A stretch of 64,000 nt of DNA, taken from contig NC_040016.1 in NCBI RefSeq assembly GCF_000972845.2, positions 13,040,701-13,104,700 on the forward strand, given 5' to 3'. Source of the DNA: Larimichthys crocea. Lineage: Eukaryota > Chordata > Actinopteri > Sciaenidae. Shown here in pieces: positions 34,291 to 48,295 of the stretch (position 1 is the stretch's first letter; each line of letters opens with the position of its first letter). The notes under the pieces were generated by a model. That model searched no databases, was not told the origin of the DNA, and saw nothing but the letters and a program-made list of their open reading frames with translations. Both the position numbers and the translations under genes were made by a program.

Positions 34291-36459
34291 GTGTTAACAA
34301 AACACTTTTCAGGGTTTGTCATTGCAGTCCGGTTCCTGTGCTTGTTATGTACTTTGTCAGACAAGCCACAAGAACAAATTTTCCCTGTGGGATGAAATTA
34401 TTTCACCCTGTAATGCAATCCTTTTTTTTTTCTTTTTTCTTTTTTTACATTACAAGACATTTCTGTGTAATCTGTTCAGTGAACAAGGGAGACCTGTCTC
34501 TCGAACAAAAGCTCAATGAGTTACACCATTGTTTTTTCAGCATATGGCTGGAGGCACCATTTGATTGGCACAAATCTTGTCTGTACATTACGCTGAAGTT
34601 ACTTTAAAAGGGAAGGAAAATTAGGAAAATTTAACTAGTGCAGAGACATGTTACAGAACTATTCACATGAAAGACAAGCGCAGCTCAAATGAACTGACAG
34701 AACAAGGGACAAAACAGAAACAAAAGGAAAACTGATTCATCGTATTATCATACAAGGAAGAGTTTGGTTTTGTCAGTCCATTTCCTGAGGATTTCTCTGT
34801 CATGTCTGCATACAGAGTCCCAAACAGAGTCAATGAAGGGAGTGGTTTCTTATTTGCCCCACATGGGCAAAAGTATTCTTCTGAATCATGTCATCACATG
34901 ATTGTCATTTGATTAATAGGTTAAGAATTAGTTGCTAAAGCCACTACCCTGTACGCCTTACAATGTTATTCAACATTACAACGCACAGTTTTAGTTGTCA
35001 TTCATGATTGATTTGTTTTCAATAAATATACTTTGGGTTTTGATGAATGAAAAATCTAAATGTCATAAAATATATAGACAATATAGTTTTCCTTACACTG
35101 GATTTAAAGCGGTAGTTTAGGTGAAAAAATATTACATAAAAATATGTTTGGAATATTTACTTTACAAATTGAGAATGTAAAGTCCCCCCTAAGAGTTTTG
35201 TGTTGAACAACAGAATCAAGATCAAAATTAATGTTTCTTGCCAAATAAGTTTCCACCTTAGCCTTGGTATATTGGTGCATAACATTAAACGCAGTACAAG
35301 AAAAAAATAAGTAAGTCAAGTGCTGCAAAATTAAGAAGCATAAATGAAAGATTTTGGCAATAACATGAAAAATTGCTCTTTGCAGAGCTTTGGCGTGTAC
35401 TGCTGCAGATTCTTGTGATTATATGTGATTGTACCTTTTCTGTTCTTTTTCATGTACACTTATCTTTTGTGGTGAACTAGCCTGATGTGAGGCCATATCA
35501 GTTACAGGAAGGGTTTGTTCAGGGACATAAAGGAGGTATTTTGTTGCCTATCTTGTTAGTCATCTTGACGTAAGCCAGTGATGAAACTGTTTTTCTTTAG
35601 CACAGCCTGTCTGATCGTTATACCTACAGTTCATTCTTTCACTAACGGCTGGTATTCAAAGTTTTCATCCTCTGTGTGAATAGTGAAAATAAACTTGTTT
35701 GCAGAAACATTTAAATTTGCTTACATATCTCTGACTGGATGTCGTGTGTGATTAGTGTGGGCTCAGGGTTTCTGCACTGTTCATGTGCGCAGACTGTGGA
35801 TTCAGATTAACATCTTGTTTATGTTTGAGCAGCCTTCCTTCTCAAGCATGAAGTCACCTTTTGCCTTGTTGTGTGCTGTAGCTACGGAAAACTCTCATTG
35901 ATGATCTGTGCTCACGTCACATGCACGTAGTAAATCCATTTTCTGTTTTGATAGCACGTATTAAATAATTTCAGCAGCCTAACAACATACTTAACTGGCA
36001 CACAGAAAATGACTATCATTACTGCACACGACCGTGATAATGTTTGGTAATAATGTTGTAGGTTAGAGCTGGTTCATGTGGTGTGGGATGGAAGCTTGTT
36101 AAATCTCAGATTACAGGGTGATTTCAAAATTACAAATAATTTCAGTTTATCTGGATTCTGTGAGATTGGTTGGATATAAATTTTTGCTTTAATCCCAAAG
36201 ACGATAAAAACAATTTAGTTTTTGGTGTAGTCTGGATAATTTTACCCTTAACTTCAACCTTCTATTGTCATTCTGCTTTTCCATACTGTAATTTTACCTT
36301 TAACATTTACTTGTTATTTTGGTCTAGTTTGTAACATCATTTCTGTCCATTGTGAAGAAAATGATGTATCCTCTGTTTCTTTCTTCCTTCCCCTTCGAGG
36401 ACAGAGGGTGTACAGATGCTGTACAGAATGAAATTTGTGATTTTGGGCTATATAAATAT

Positions 36460-36490
<31 letters not shown>

Positions 36491-39206
36491 TATATAATAT
36501 ATATATATATTATAGAGCTGCAAATAATGATTATTTTCATTATCAGTTACTCTAAAACAAAACCCAAACATATTTAGACATTTTAGTCTCCTTTGAGAAC
36601 CTGTATTCATCACATTTCTGCCATTTTTACTTGAAAACTGTTTAAAAACAGTATACAAGTTACAAGTTACTGTTGCTTATTAATTTTTTGATTACGCTGC
36701 AGATCTAAATTGACATGACTTAGCACCACTCAGGGTAGATGGGGTGGTAATGTAGGTCAAAGTAGTAAGTGGAAATATATGCTTTCATAGTTTGGGTGAA
36801 TTGAATCTTTAACATTTTCTCCACACTCATACTGTACACGTAGTCTGCCTTGATACTGTACAGTTTATGTCATATTACACGCTATTAAGTCTGTTTTATT
36901 CACCCTTCTGCACAAGTCCACCACTTCCTGAGTGTGAACATTTACGTAGTGCAGCCACTAGATGTCAGATGTGTGTGTTTTATCATCTTCACCTACTGGA
37001 CTTGTACAGTCAGCCTTGCCTGTAAGGCTGTTGAAATCTTTACATACAAAATGGGAAAATTTATGTTATGAGGATCTGGAGCCCTGAGGTGAGAAAAGTA
37101 CGAGACGTCTTGTGTTGTTGGTGATGGAGGGAAGGTGGAGCTTCCTTGTAGCTGTGTGGGCAGCAGGTACATTGTGTAGCACAGGGCTGTTTGAACAACT
37201 GATAACAGAGGGGAGTCAACCTGCATAAATGCTGAAATGGTTTTCTTGGTCCTAATGTTTTGGTTTAGTCACAATCTGGAGAAACATGTTTTGTCCTGTA
37301 AGGCTGAAGCCATTTCTACTGTAGATTGTTTGTCTGTAGATTTCCATGGTTTAGCCTTTTGACCTGCAAAAGGAGGGAACATTATTGCACAACACTTCTC
37401 AGAATGAGAAAAAATAGATGTTGTTTGCATCAAGGGAACATCATACATGGATCCTGATGTGACGAAATAGATACTCCCGCACGTTTGGGTGCTTTGTTCC
37501 TTTGTGCCAGTGGTAATGTACTGTGGCTGGCAAACATAATAGGCCACTGGTGCCCTTTCTGTTAGTCCCTAATGGCCGTGACTGTTGCAAAACACAGTCT
37601 GGGCAACATTCCCTCCCTGAGAGGGACCCAGGAATACCACCCTCTCTCCCTTCTTGCTTCCTTTTGCCCTCCTTCCCTCCCACTTCTCCCAACCCCCTTT
37701 GCCTTCAGATTGGCCGGATCAGCCTGGCTCTCTAATCTCCATCGCTGGCCTGAGAAACACTGGGCCCGTTGTTGACATGCTGGCCTCATACCCCACAGGG
37801 CCTGACAAATTATTAGCCAGCCTCTCTCTGCAGAGTGAAGACAGCCAGCCAGCTAGCGAGTCCATGCAGCGAAGCAGCAGAATACTAAACTGTGCTGCTG
37901 GACATGAGACCATCTGTCTCAATCAACTCTGTGGCAATGATGCTGGTGGAAATGTGAGAACGAAGAGATCCTGTTGCGCGATGTCGGGGACAGCTGGTCA
38001 TGGCTGAACCAGCGGTGGTGTTGCTACATCATTCAATTTACAGTCAGAAAAGGATGTGTGTGTGTTATCACAGCCTGAACATGTGTATCATGTAGGTGTC
38101 TTTACCTCACCTCAAAGGGTTAAATAAAGGATTCATCCTCCCCCCCTTCCAGCAGTAAAACTTGTTCTTCTTCGTGTCTTCAGCCTGCGTGTGTGCGTGT
38201 GGCGAACAAGTGTGTTGCAACTTGTATTTGTACATACGTTCACATGTGCAGGGATATATAAACAATGGAATACATTATTGTGCATTGTTGTATTGTACTT
38301 CAGTCATTTGATTCTTTGTTTCACATCTAATAGTGGATGAACATACCACACTTCTCTGTGAGAAGATTTTCCATGAGTACATTTAATATCTTACTGGTGA
38401 CTGAGAAAACAATGATAAAATTCAACAAAAAATACCTACAGATTAACCTGATTCCTAGAACTGTGTTAGCACGGTCCAAGGACTGGAACAATGATGTTTG
38501 CACACTGGATTGACTAACATGCAGGTCAGGGAGGAAGGAAAAAAAAACTACCATGTACAGTTCAAATCAGGGACAAGAGTGTTTGGCTTCATCTCTACCG
38601 GTCTGCTCTGCTACTTACACAGCAGTGAATGACTGACTCACAGCAGTAGGATTTTTATGAGCTTGTTGAATAATTTGATCAAGGAAAAGAAAAATGTTTC
38701 AATCTGCGCTGTGTTAAAAGAGATCCTATTTTAAGTGTTGTGAAATGCTGACATGTTAAAAGGTTTTTTAGACTTCACTGTAATGATTGATTCGTTATCT
38801 TCCAGTTTGTGCAAATGTACAATGTTTAGATATGCAGGCTGTGCAAACTCTTGTGACATTGTTGCAGTGTCACTGCACAAAACCAAAGTTCAACAGTTTA
38901 TTATAGTTAGTAATTTGGTCATCTGATTGGGAACATCATTGCGATCATGTATACAAACATATTCAGATATGATATGCTTAGAAAAAGAAAAATTATTAGA
39001 GCTCGGGCGATGTCACTCCTTTTTGTTATTGTCCTTCCACTTTTCAGTGTCTGCAGACAGCAGTCTGTTTGTGGATTGCATCAGCCAGGATGTGTGTAAC
39101 TCATCGATTTTATTGATGCTGCACTCAGCCGGTGTATGGTCTTCTAATGGACATGACTAATGCAGCAGAAAGCACTTAATATCTAACTTTTTATACATCA
39201 TGTTTG

Positions 39207-39208
<2 letters not shown>
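34291..39208. other. gene-free stretch
   Basis: It holds T-rich runs near 34420 and an (AT)n palindrome at 36459-36514. At about 37560-38010 lies a less AT-rich block with CT-rich sequence and an embedded AAATTATTA homeodomain-like core, which might be a conserved noncoding element. No coding exon could be supported. Confidence 0.4.
36459..36514. repeat. (AT)n self-complementary tract
   Basis: An interrupted TA/AT run that can form a cruciform. The tyrosine/isoleucine-rich frames across it are artefacts. Confidence 0.9.

Positions 39209-39239
<31 letters not shown>
39209..39239 (+). repeat. (TG)n microsatellite
   Basis: About fifteen uninterrupted TG units. Confidence 0.95.
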
Positions 39240-39241
<2 letters not shown>

Positions 39242-42200
39242 AAGTGTGTGTGCACTCCTGCCGATGTGGTGGTGTCGTGTTACATCCCAGAGCTAACTGA
39301 TAGGTCTCATCTGTCATCCTCTGGTCTGTGACTCATCAGACAAGTTATCTGTGATCTCTGAGTTAGTCTGCACACTCCTGCTGCGGTTTTTACCTGCTGG
39401 AACTGGTGATGGGAGCCATTTTCTAGTCAAGCCAAGATAAAGTTGGATCTATGCAGCGGATCAAAGTTGAAATTTTTTAGGATATTGTCCTAAAAGAGAC
39501 GGTGGAGATGGTAATAATATTTCTCTGTCACTGTTGGATGTGTAACTAAAGAAGTTGCTGCTAAAACGTTTGGCATATCAACTTTAAAGGTGACCAACCT
39601 TATCAGTGACCACTGACAGTATTAAGAATAAACGGCGTATGCGTGCTGTCACCCAGAGGAGTTGTTATGAAGCGCAAAATCTGTGGATCATTGGTGGACC
39701 TGAGGCAAGCCACCTATAACAGCACTTACCTGTCAATCAAAGCTGCCATGCTGTTGGTTATACATAACTTTAAGCTTTAATTTAATTTGAACCGAGTTAA
39801 AAAATATTCACCCTCAGTACAGTTGTCATGAATGGTGAAATTAGCTATAAAGACCAAAACAGTTTTTTGTACGAGGCTGTAAACATGTTTATTTCTGCTG
39901 TGAAGTTGGACGTTTTAACATGGGGGCTTATGGAAATTGACTCGTTCTGTAGCCAGCCTCAAGTGGCCGTTCAAGGAACAGCAGTTTTTGGTAATTCGCA
40001 TACTGTAGTATTCACTTCACAGCCACTGAGATTGCCGCTTGCCAATGTCGATGTTATTGTTTAATGTAGTGTATTGAAACAGTATAATATTTGTTTATTA
40101 AAACTGCACTTAATAGAATTTTTTTTTCACAGCAACATGACAAACTAGTCCTATATATAGAAAAATAAGTAAAGCTGTATAAATACAGCATCTTATGCTT
40201 AGTGTGTGCACATTTAGCTAAGCCTCATTTAAAATTCCCTATAAATAAAAGTGCTGTTTCATGTGCTTCAAATGAGTGGCGGCCAAAGCGTCCTCAGTTC
40301 ACATGAGTAGCTTCAGGAGACGCTCCAGAGAGCGAGTCCAGACCACTCACAACAATGACACGCAGTGTTTTCAGATGATGGACTCTCTTAAAAGTAAAGC
40401 CTCCCCTCCATTCAAGCCTCATTTGAAGTGAGGTAGCCTGTTTGTGAGCAGCTGGAAAAACATCCTACGAGTGGGCGGCTGGATCAGAACAGTAACAAAT
40501 TGTTGTCGCTACGGGGTGAAACACTTGGAAGTTAGAAGAGCAGGGAGCGAGCGAGTGCTGTGGAATTTTACCAGGTCAATCTTATGTAAGAGGCTGAGCT
40601 GACAGGACAGAGTAAGAGTCATAGTCAGACAGACAGAGGAGAGCAGCTATAAAGACAGGAGACACAGTATTAAAAGAGACAAATGAAGGGGGGATGAAAG
40701 CTTGGGATGTTTGGTGCCTGAAGCTCTGTCCTGACTGCATGAGTCTGCCTCTCTTAAGACCTCTAATTCAGTTTTCTCTTTGTCATTGTTGAACCTTTTC
40801 ACTCTCCGTTTCCGTCCAACACGTGAGTCACACTCTGAGGCTGTCAGTCATCGGATGATTTGATGTGGGTTTATTAAAAGGAGGTGCGTCTTTCCCTGTG
40901 ACTCAATAATTACTTCCTTCTGAAGACAGACGGAGATCAGCATCTGCTATGAAGAACAGAGGAGTAGGAGGAGGAGGTGGAGTAGGAGGAGGAGGAGGTG
41001 GAGTAGGAGGAGGAGGAGGTGGAGGAGGCATACAGTGTGAGGAGAGGGGGGTTGCCTGTTTTTAGAAACATACCAGCTGCCACAGTCCAACCCTCAGGGT
41101 GTCTGTCCTCTGAGCACAGGTTAGAAGCTGCCCCATGCAGCCACATGCCCAGTCATTTCAGGTAACCTGAGTCTGTCTCCAGTCATAGTCCCTGTCATGC
41201 TTCACACCACACACATAAAGACATGTATTCAGGTATTTCATCATTGTTAAGTAAGAAGTAGGATACGCACATATAGTTGCATATTTAGATGAAATTAGAT
41301 CAGAGTAGCCATTTGTATTGAGAAAAAAAATTACACAATCATCAGCATCGTTCCTAATTTACTTTTTGATGTAATTTTATTAGTTTTTCATTCAGTGGCA
41401 AAATGAAACATGAACTACTTTAACCCAATGACAGTATAAAGAATGGACAGAGCCTGAGAGACGTCACGCGTAGGTTTCTGAAAGTCTGCCGAAAATATGC
41501 AACGCTGGCTGCCGCCATGTTGGATGTACTTTCGTCCGCTTCCCAGTTAATCTCCGGTTCTATGAAATGTGTGATTCATAAATGCTGAGGCAAGACAGAG
41601 TTATGAGACGGTTCATAATCTGATTATACACCGGCCTCCACTTAAGGTTGACTACAGAAGAGATTAACCATGTTTTAAATGTTTATATTCTGCCTGCGTT
41701 GAAGCGCTGAAACAAACATTTTGTAACATAGATGGAAACACTGCGCTCATTAGCAAGCAAAGCGAACCTTTGACCAGAGCACCCTTGACGTTTCTGTTGT
41801 CACTCCATCACTGGCCCATCTTTTTCCAATGATCACTGATGAGTTGCAAATGATTGCAGTACCTCTGTAGTTTCCAGCTGCTCATTAAGGCTGCTTAACA
41901 GTGTATCACTATTTCAATTATTTTTAGTGCCGCCGGCATGAAGGCAGCTGCATGGATCAGAGGAAGGAGGAAGGAAGAGGGAAATGTATAACCCAAAAAG
42001 AAAAAAGAAAGATTTACTGTTTCAGGAAGGAAAAAAGGTTTCCAGGTGGTTTACGGTATCAAAACAGATGAGCTGTCTTTAAATAATAATTTCCTTCTAT
42101 TATCTACATTAGCCTTTGGAACAGTAATGAATATAGTTTCAATTAAAACAGCAGTAACTGATTTTTTTTATCCTCTTTCGAGCAGTGGAAACAAACTCTC

Positions 42201-45200
42201 ACATATTATCACCTTTAAGTTGAAAAGTTGTAAACCTATCACACATCCAGCACTAACTCCTGAGGGTTTCTAAGCTGCTAGTTGTTAACTGTCTGCTGTT
42301 TGTTGTTGGGCGGGTAGTGTACGGTGGATTTTTGTGATTTATTTTCACCAGAAACAGCTGCCAGAAATGATTACAGGAGAGAAAATAAAAACAGGTTCTA
42401 ACATAAAAACAGAAAATTGAAAGACACTATAAATCTCTGTAGAGCTGAGAGCGTAACAACCCTTTTTACATTACCTACATCTTCAAAAGTTTGAGCCGAG
42501 TCTTTTATGTTAAAAAGTTACCAGAATGTTTCTTGCTGAGATTTAAAGATTCCCTTAGCTAACTCAAGCTGCTGAACACTACAGATTGGTATTTTTGTCA
42601 TAATTCTTTTAAATATTTTTAACCCAATCAACAACAACAACATCTTTTTAGATGTCTTTTGTTCTGTTCTGGCAATGTAGTACAGATCAGTATCAGTTCA
42701 TATGACTCGTGGGTGGAAAAGTGGAAACCCATATGGAGAGATCATGTAAACTCCTGACAGAAATGCCTCAGTCAAACCTTGTCAGGGTTGAAAGACTTTT
42801 GTGTTAGGAGATCAAAGTGTTAACCGCAGAGCCACCATGATTTTACAAAACTGAATAATGTATGACCTAAAACAGGCCATCGACACCAGCTACAAACCTG
42901 GAGAACAGGGCTGCTGTTTATTTAAACTTCATGTATACCAGCTGTGTTTCAAACACAAGGTAACAGAGATCTGAAAGTGCTGTACTCACACCAGGTATAT
43001 TGTATTTTATTTGGATGGATGACTCAGTTTGGGCTCTTGAGACACTGAGGTTTTGCGTCACTCTGGTGACCTTACAGGAAAATCCACATTGCATTACTCC
43101 CGGCAAGTGACAATACCAGTCATCACCATTATCATACACTGGTAATAGCCCTCATGATGACAAGCCGGCACTGTGATACAGGGCAGGGCTCTGGATTGGA
43201 CAGAAGACCCCAGACTCTGTTCAAACTGCTTCAATTTAAATTAGGAAAGTTGTGTTGTGTTAGTGTCCAGAAAATTCTTTAGATCGTCAGTGTTTCTATC
43301 TTATCTGAACACCCAGATTCAACTCTGTTTCTCTCTGCTTTATACAACCTTTATCAGTGGTTGTTATCCAAACTCTACCTTCTCCTGCTATCAACTCCCC
43401 TCCCATGAGAGAGATCAGTCATATCGTAACCTGGTCTAAATCTGTCAACGTGTAAACACAGACATCCAGCTGCAGACCCTGTCTCCAGCGTGATGAATGA
43501 TAACCTGTGCGCTGTGGCACCTCCTGACTGACAGCAGGCTCGCGTGTGAAGATGCAAGCTGCCTCACACCTATAAAGCTAGAAAAACTGGGGAAGGGGGT
43601 GGTGTTAGAGGCCTCACTCAAATTGCAAAACACCTGTATCTGACTCACAGAGTTAATCACACACCTTCCCAGCACAGCAGAAAAACCCTGAACTGTTTCA
43701 CAGCGAGGAAACAGAAAGAGAGAGAACAATAAGACAGACACAAACGGATTGGTTTGGTCTATATTAGACCTTTAATTTATTTTAAAATAGTATTTATTTA
43801 ATCTTCTGCTAATGATAATGATAATAACAGTACACAAATAAATACAATTAAACCCTATTCTATTTTTTTATAATGTTAAAATTACTGTTGCAGTTACACA
43901 TTAAAAGCACTTTACTTTTATTTGAGTCCGTCATTGTTACATATTTACTTCATTTATTTCAATATACAGAATAATTGTCAATATTTATACTACTTTGGCA
44001 CTTACTATATCAGGTTGTGATCATCCAAATAAAGTTCTTTTGAATTCATTCATTATTTTTTTCCAGAGAGAAAAAGCCCAAATGTGTCCGAAAGTGTCTC
44101 TTGTCCTTAATTTTATTTTCTCTTTTCACCTCTGTTATTTTGTCCATAGAAGCTGCTGAGTTTGGGCACATTTCCCACTTGCCTAGCCCCAAATCTGGTA
44201 CTAAAAACCTATCCTATCATCATCTGATTGTATGTCAATGATTTAAAATCTATTATTTTATGATACAAAAGTTACACAATATTGCTTTAATCGGAACACC
44301 AATTCAAATACAAAGCAGGTCAATATCTAACCACAGTCACATGCTCATGTCAACTAAAGCAGGACTGAACAGGCAGCATCCAGACCAGACATCCATTAGC
44401 AGCTGCATGGGATATACAGCACTCACTGGCATGTCCTCAGAGTGATTTACATCAGTTTACATCAGGTGAGGAAACAGCCTCTCCGGCTTACTGTTGTGTG
44501 TCTGGTTTTAGTCATTGTCTGAAGGAGAATGAACCACCCAGCTATTTGCTATTCATCCTCGGACATTGTTATGTCAAGTGGCAACTCCTTGCACTTACTA
44601 TTGGCCTTTTGCATGAGCATTGTGTGCCTTTGTGTGTGAGACAGAGGTTTTTAGCTGAGTGGACAAACCAGGAGGCTACAGTAAATATTTGGGTGGCAGC
44701 AACAAGATTGGGGGAGTTATAAAAAAGAGTGATGTGCACTGTGTATGTACACATGTGTGTAAGTATGAAAAGTTTTATTAGGGTAAAGTGGATGGTATAA
44801 ACCTGGTACACCTGTAGAGCGTCCAGTATATTTGTGCGAGCAAGAGAAAAAGAGGGTAATGCATGCAGGGGGTGATGCATGTGTGTGTGTTGTGTGCAGA
44901 GGGGTGCGTGTGCTGAGGGTAAAGTGGATGGTTGACTCCACTGGAATGTGGCGCTGACTCAGTCCGTCTGTCAGCCACGGCCATGTTCGCTCTGTGGACT
45001 TATTCACACTCTGCGACCCTTTCAGGGGGCAGCCTGTTGCTTCATGTTGGATTTCCGGGAGGACTCTTGGAAATTCAGGGAACAGAGCTCCAGGAAGCTC
45101 TGGGATATGGCCTTGTTTTGGTTCAGGCTTCACTGCCCCATGGTAAATAAAACATATCTTTATTTAACATATCAGGTTTCCTCAACTGTCCTATAAAGTT

Positions 45201-46208
45201 GAATAGAATATATAAAAGTTGAGGCTATGAGCACTATTTATTTTTAGTAATTTTACTGTAGGTCAAATACAGGTCGAGCAAACAGGTTTAAGTTACCTTT
45301 AAAGCCTAAAAGTATGATGGTTATGACAGGCATAAAGGGCAAAACAGCATTTTAGCATGACTCTATTCATAGACCGATATTGATCTCAGATCTATAACTG
45401 ATAGCACATCAGTGCAATGAGTTCATCTGGTGTGCAGATGTTTGATTTTTTAGTAACACTCACCACTGGCTGACTTATAGGAGGCATTTAAAAGTGACAT
45501 AATACTCAGTTTCTAAAGTGTTGATGTACACTCTGTGTATTTTTTTATGCTATTCTTGCCCACATAAATGAACATGGAAAAATATTTGTTTGGTCTGTGG
45601 TTTGTTGATTCAACAATAGACAATTTAAAGCTGCTAAAATATGCTGTTTGATGAATGCTTGCTGTTATATAATAGTGGCAAGGCTGCTGGCAAGGTCAGT
45701 CAGTTGGTCCTCAGTGAAACGTGAAAAGCATTGGATAGATGAAATTCAATACAGACTTTTTAGGTGCCCAGAGGATAAATCTGACTGACTTTAATTGCAT
45801 CTGACTTTTAGTCTAGCACCACCAACAGGTCAGAATTTACACTTGGCCAATACAGCAGTTAATGACAGGACACCGAAACTTATGACCAAATTCCTCTCAT
45901 CGTAATTAATGATAACATAACATGCTAATGTTTTGCTCAAAGCTCAGACCAAGTCTGAGAATGGAGACTTCCCAACATCATTTAAACTTTACAGTCATAC
46001 TGGAGAGTGTATGAAGTGAAAATCTGCACATCTAACAAGAGTCCTCACAGTGCTGCTCTTATTTAGACTGCCTGTAGCAATCAGACATGTCTCATGTTAG
46101 TGATTGACTGGTGTTGTCATGTAATCACAGTTGTTGCAGGGAAAAAGGCTTTGTCTTGGCCTCCCACGCCCCTTGTCCTATTCTCTCCAGACAGACAGAG
46201 ATCTGCTG
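39240..46208. other. gene-free stretch with simple repeats
   Basis: Apart from the GGA-rich minisatellite (40961-41028) I see no gene, RNA or named repeat here. Open frames are all below about 140 codons, without recognisable domains or splice continuity. Confidence 0.4.
40961..41028 (+). repeat. GGA-rich minisatellite, period about 18-21 bp
   Basis: Three tandem units of the pattern GGAGTAGGAGGAGGAGGAGG(T). The Ser/Tyr-rich frame read from the other strand is compositional. Confidence 0.85.
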
Positions 46209-46211
46209 TCT

Positions 46212-46259
<48 letters not shown>
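46209..46259 (+). repeat. (TG)n microsatellite
   Basis: About twenty-five TG units with one TTTG interruption near the start. Confidence 0.95.
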
Positions 46260-46260
<1 letters not shown>

Positions 46261-46549
46261 CCTCTGTAGGCTCATCAGATAGCTCCTCCTTTTCCGGATG
46301 CTGGCCAGGGAAGAAGACAAGACCAGAACAGGGTGTCTGTCATCTTGGGATTATCAAGGCCTCCTCTCCCTCACTGGGCTATCAAAACAAAAATGTTAGT
46401 TCAGAGGAAAGGCTCATATCTGATAATGTATGTGTGTGTATGTGTGTATCCAGTTAAAATGTTGCTGTCGGTCAAATTTGAGATAGATAGATAGATGTTT
46501 GCATGTAATTTGACCTGAATGGTTCGTGGTTATAGATACAAAAAGTCAA

Positions 46550-46675
46550 AGCTGTGGTAGAATGTGACTAAGTACTCAAGTACTTTACTTATATTTTTTT
46601 TTATCTATATCTATAATAATATATATATATATATAATTATTATATATATATATATATACTACTATATATATTTCT
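46550..46675. repeat. degenerate dispersed repeat end followed by an (AT)n palindrome
   Basis: The phrase GTGACTAAGTACTCAAGTAC near 46564 is one I recall from a frequent fish repeat. It runs into an interrupted AT tract (46612-46672) that is self-complementary. Confidence 0.5.
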
Positions 46676-47501
46676 TATTTTTTTAAATTTAATCTACACT
46701 TAGCCGACAACATTACATAGATGCTTTTGTTACTAGCAACTTTACAGATTCAGATTTTACATACAGAACATGTGATGCATTGCTGCAACTGTCCACCAGT
46801 GTGCAAAGTGGTTACTTACCTCCAGCTTCACTAGCTAATATAAAAAAGCTTCGTACATGTTCACGCATTAAGTAATAATTACAGTTACATCAGAGATGAA
46901 AAATATAAATCTATCTGGGGCCTTCTTTTACTTTTTATTTTGTTAATATTATGTTTGTATTTTCACCAAAGATCTGAAGCTGATTTCTAAAGAAGTCATC
47001 AAATAGTGTCTTGAACTGGTTAACTATGCAGCATTCCTGCACTCTATATAAAAAGACACGTCGATTTTTAGGTCTCTTACTCTGGTGGATCTCTATGACT
47101 GGATTTTTTAGATGCCAAACTGTGTTGAATTTCTCACACTATAGTGCTGTACTGACGCTTTTCACTTCCGCTGGTATGCTCAAGTGTCAAGTACACAGAG
47201 TTTAAATCAACAAGATAGCCTTAAAATATGCCTATCCGCAATTGATCCTGAAGGATCAGTGTCCACCCCCGAGCAAACAGCAGTTTCTCATAGCACTTAC
47301 CTCCCAGCCAACCAGGACTGTTCAAAGTATGTGTGGAGACAGGCGCATTAATCACACCTCTGTATAACATGTCCTTTTAAAGCTCTAGATTTCAAATCCA
47401 ACCTCTGTGTGTATATGTGTGTGCACCTCTATCTGTTACCAGCACAGAGCTCTCTCCTCTAACAGAATGTAGTTTGTGGCATGAAAGACAAACAACTCAT
47501 G
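46676..47501. other. gene-free stretch
   Basis: Nothing recognisable; AT-rich noncoding sequence. Confidence 0.4.
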
Positions 47502-47553
47502 CACACACACCACACAAACACACACACACACGCACACACACACACACACACAC
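47502..47553 (+). repeat. (CA)n microsatellite
   Basis: A CA run interrupted by AA and CG steps. It borders the 244-codon open frame on the opposite strand. Confidence 0.93.
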
Positions 47554-47560
47554 TTCCACA

Positions 47561-48295
47561 CTACTTGAACCCTGGGGCAGAATGCCAAAGAGCTGGAGGA
47601 ATGTGACCCGGTGACCTTGGTTTGCAGACTTCCACATGGAGACCGGACACTAGGATGGTGTGTATCGGAAGAGGAGGCCAGAATAGCTCCGGTGTCCGGT
47701 AACGGGAGACAGACTCTGTTTGTAAACTGTGGCTATATGACACACTGAGAGCCTGCAGTGCACATGTATATGCACAGATCCACAGGTGATGGAAACATAT
47801 GTACTCATGTTCAGAGGTTAAGATGCGGGCAGTGAGGGGCAACATAAAAGGGGGGGTGTTTACTTTGTGATCAGTACATATGATTTCTCCTGTACAACAC
47901 TGGGTTAACCTTGCAGCAACACATTTTTCTGCTTTCATAAATCCTGACTTTCCTGTTTGACGTTTCAAGTTTTTTTTTCTTTTTTCTTTAAATACATACT
48001 CAGTACAGAAGGAGGCCGGCTTTGACTCATTCAGCAGTACTTCAATCTGCAAAATGTGTCTGTATAAAACATGTTTTAAAGTTTTCCAGTACGAGAAAAG
48101 AATCCTACATGTGGGTGGACGCAGAATCAGCAGTGCACATGTACGCTGGCTCAGATTGCAAAATTTTTGCATATGTTTCTGCACAACGTTTACTTGCATG
48201 ACCTGATGCACAACGATCTCAGTGCCAAATGGTTGCTCAATATGCTGACCTGTTTTTTTTCTTCCTTCAGTGAGTACATGCTGGATCCAAGTCAT
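47561..48295 (-). other. unrecognised 244-codon open reading frame, probably fortuitous
   Basis: This is the longest uninterrupted ATG-to-stop frame in the window not explained by a recognised gene. Its translation shows no domain, signal peptide or membrane segment I recognise. It is rich in His/Cys/Thr as in random translation, and I find no flanking splice partners or promoter. Its 3' end abuts a CA repeat. I list it as an open frame rather than a gene. Confidence 0.15.

Noticed and set aside
34081..34607. 149-aa plus-strand frame and overlapping frames
   Set aside because: They start inside a dispersed teleost repeat and run into a poly-T region; no homology is recognised.
36314..36658. 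Tyr/Ile-rich frames around 36.5 kb
   Set aside because: They are produced by the (AT)n palindrome.
37560..38010. Possible coding exon in the less AT-rich block at 37.6-38.0 kb
   Set aside because: Frames in several phases overlap with no recognisable product or consistent splice sites; kept only as a possible noncoding element.
44717..45133. 138-aa minus-strand frame near 44.9 kb
   Set aside because: His/Thr-rich due to CA-type sequence, with no domain and no flanking exons.
46094..46457. Cys/Val-repeat frames across 46.2 kb
   Set aside because: They are produced by the (TG)n microsatellite.
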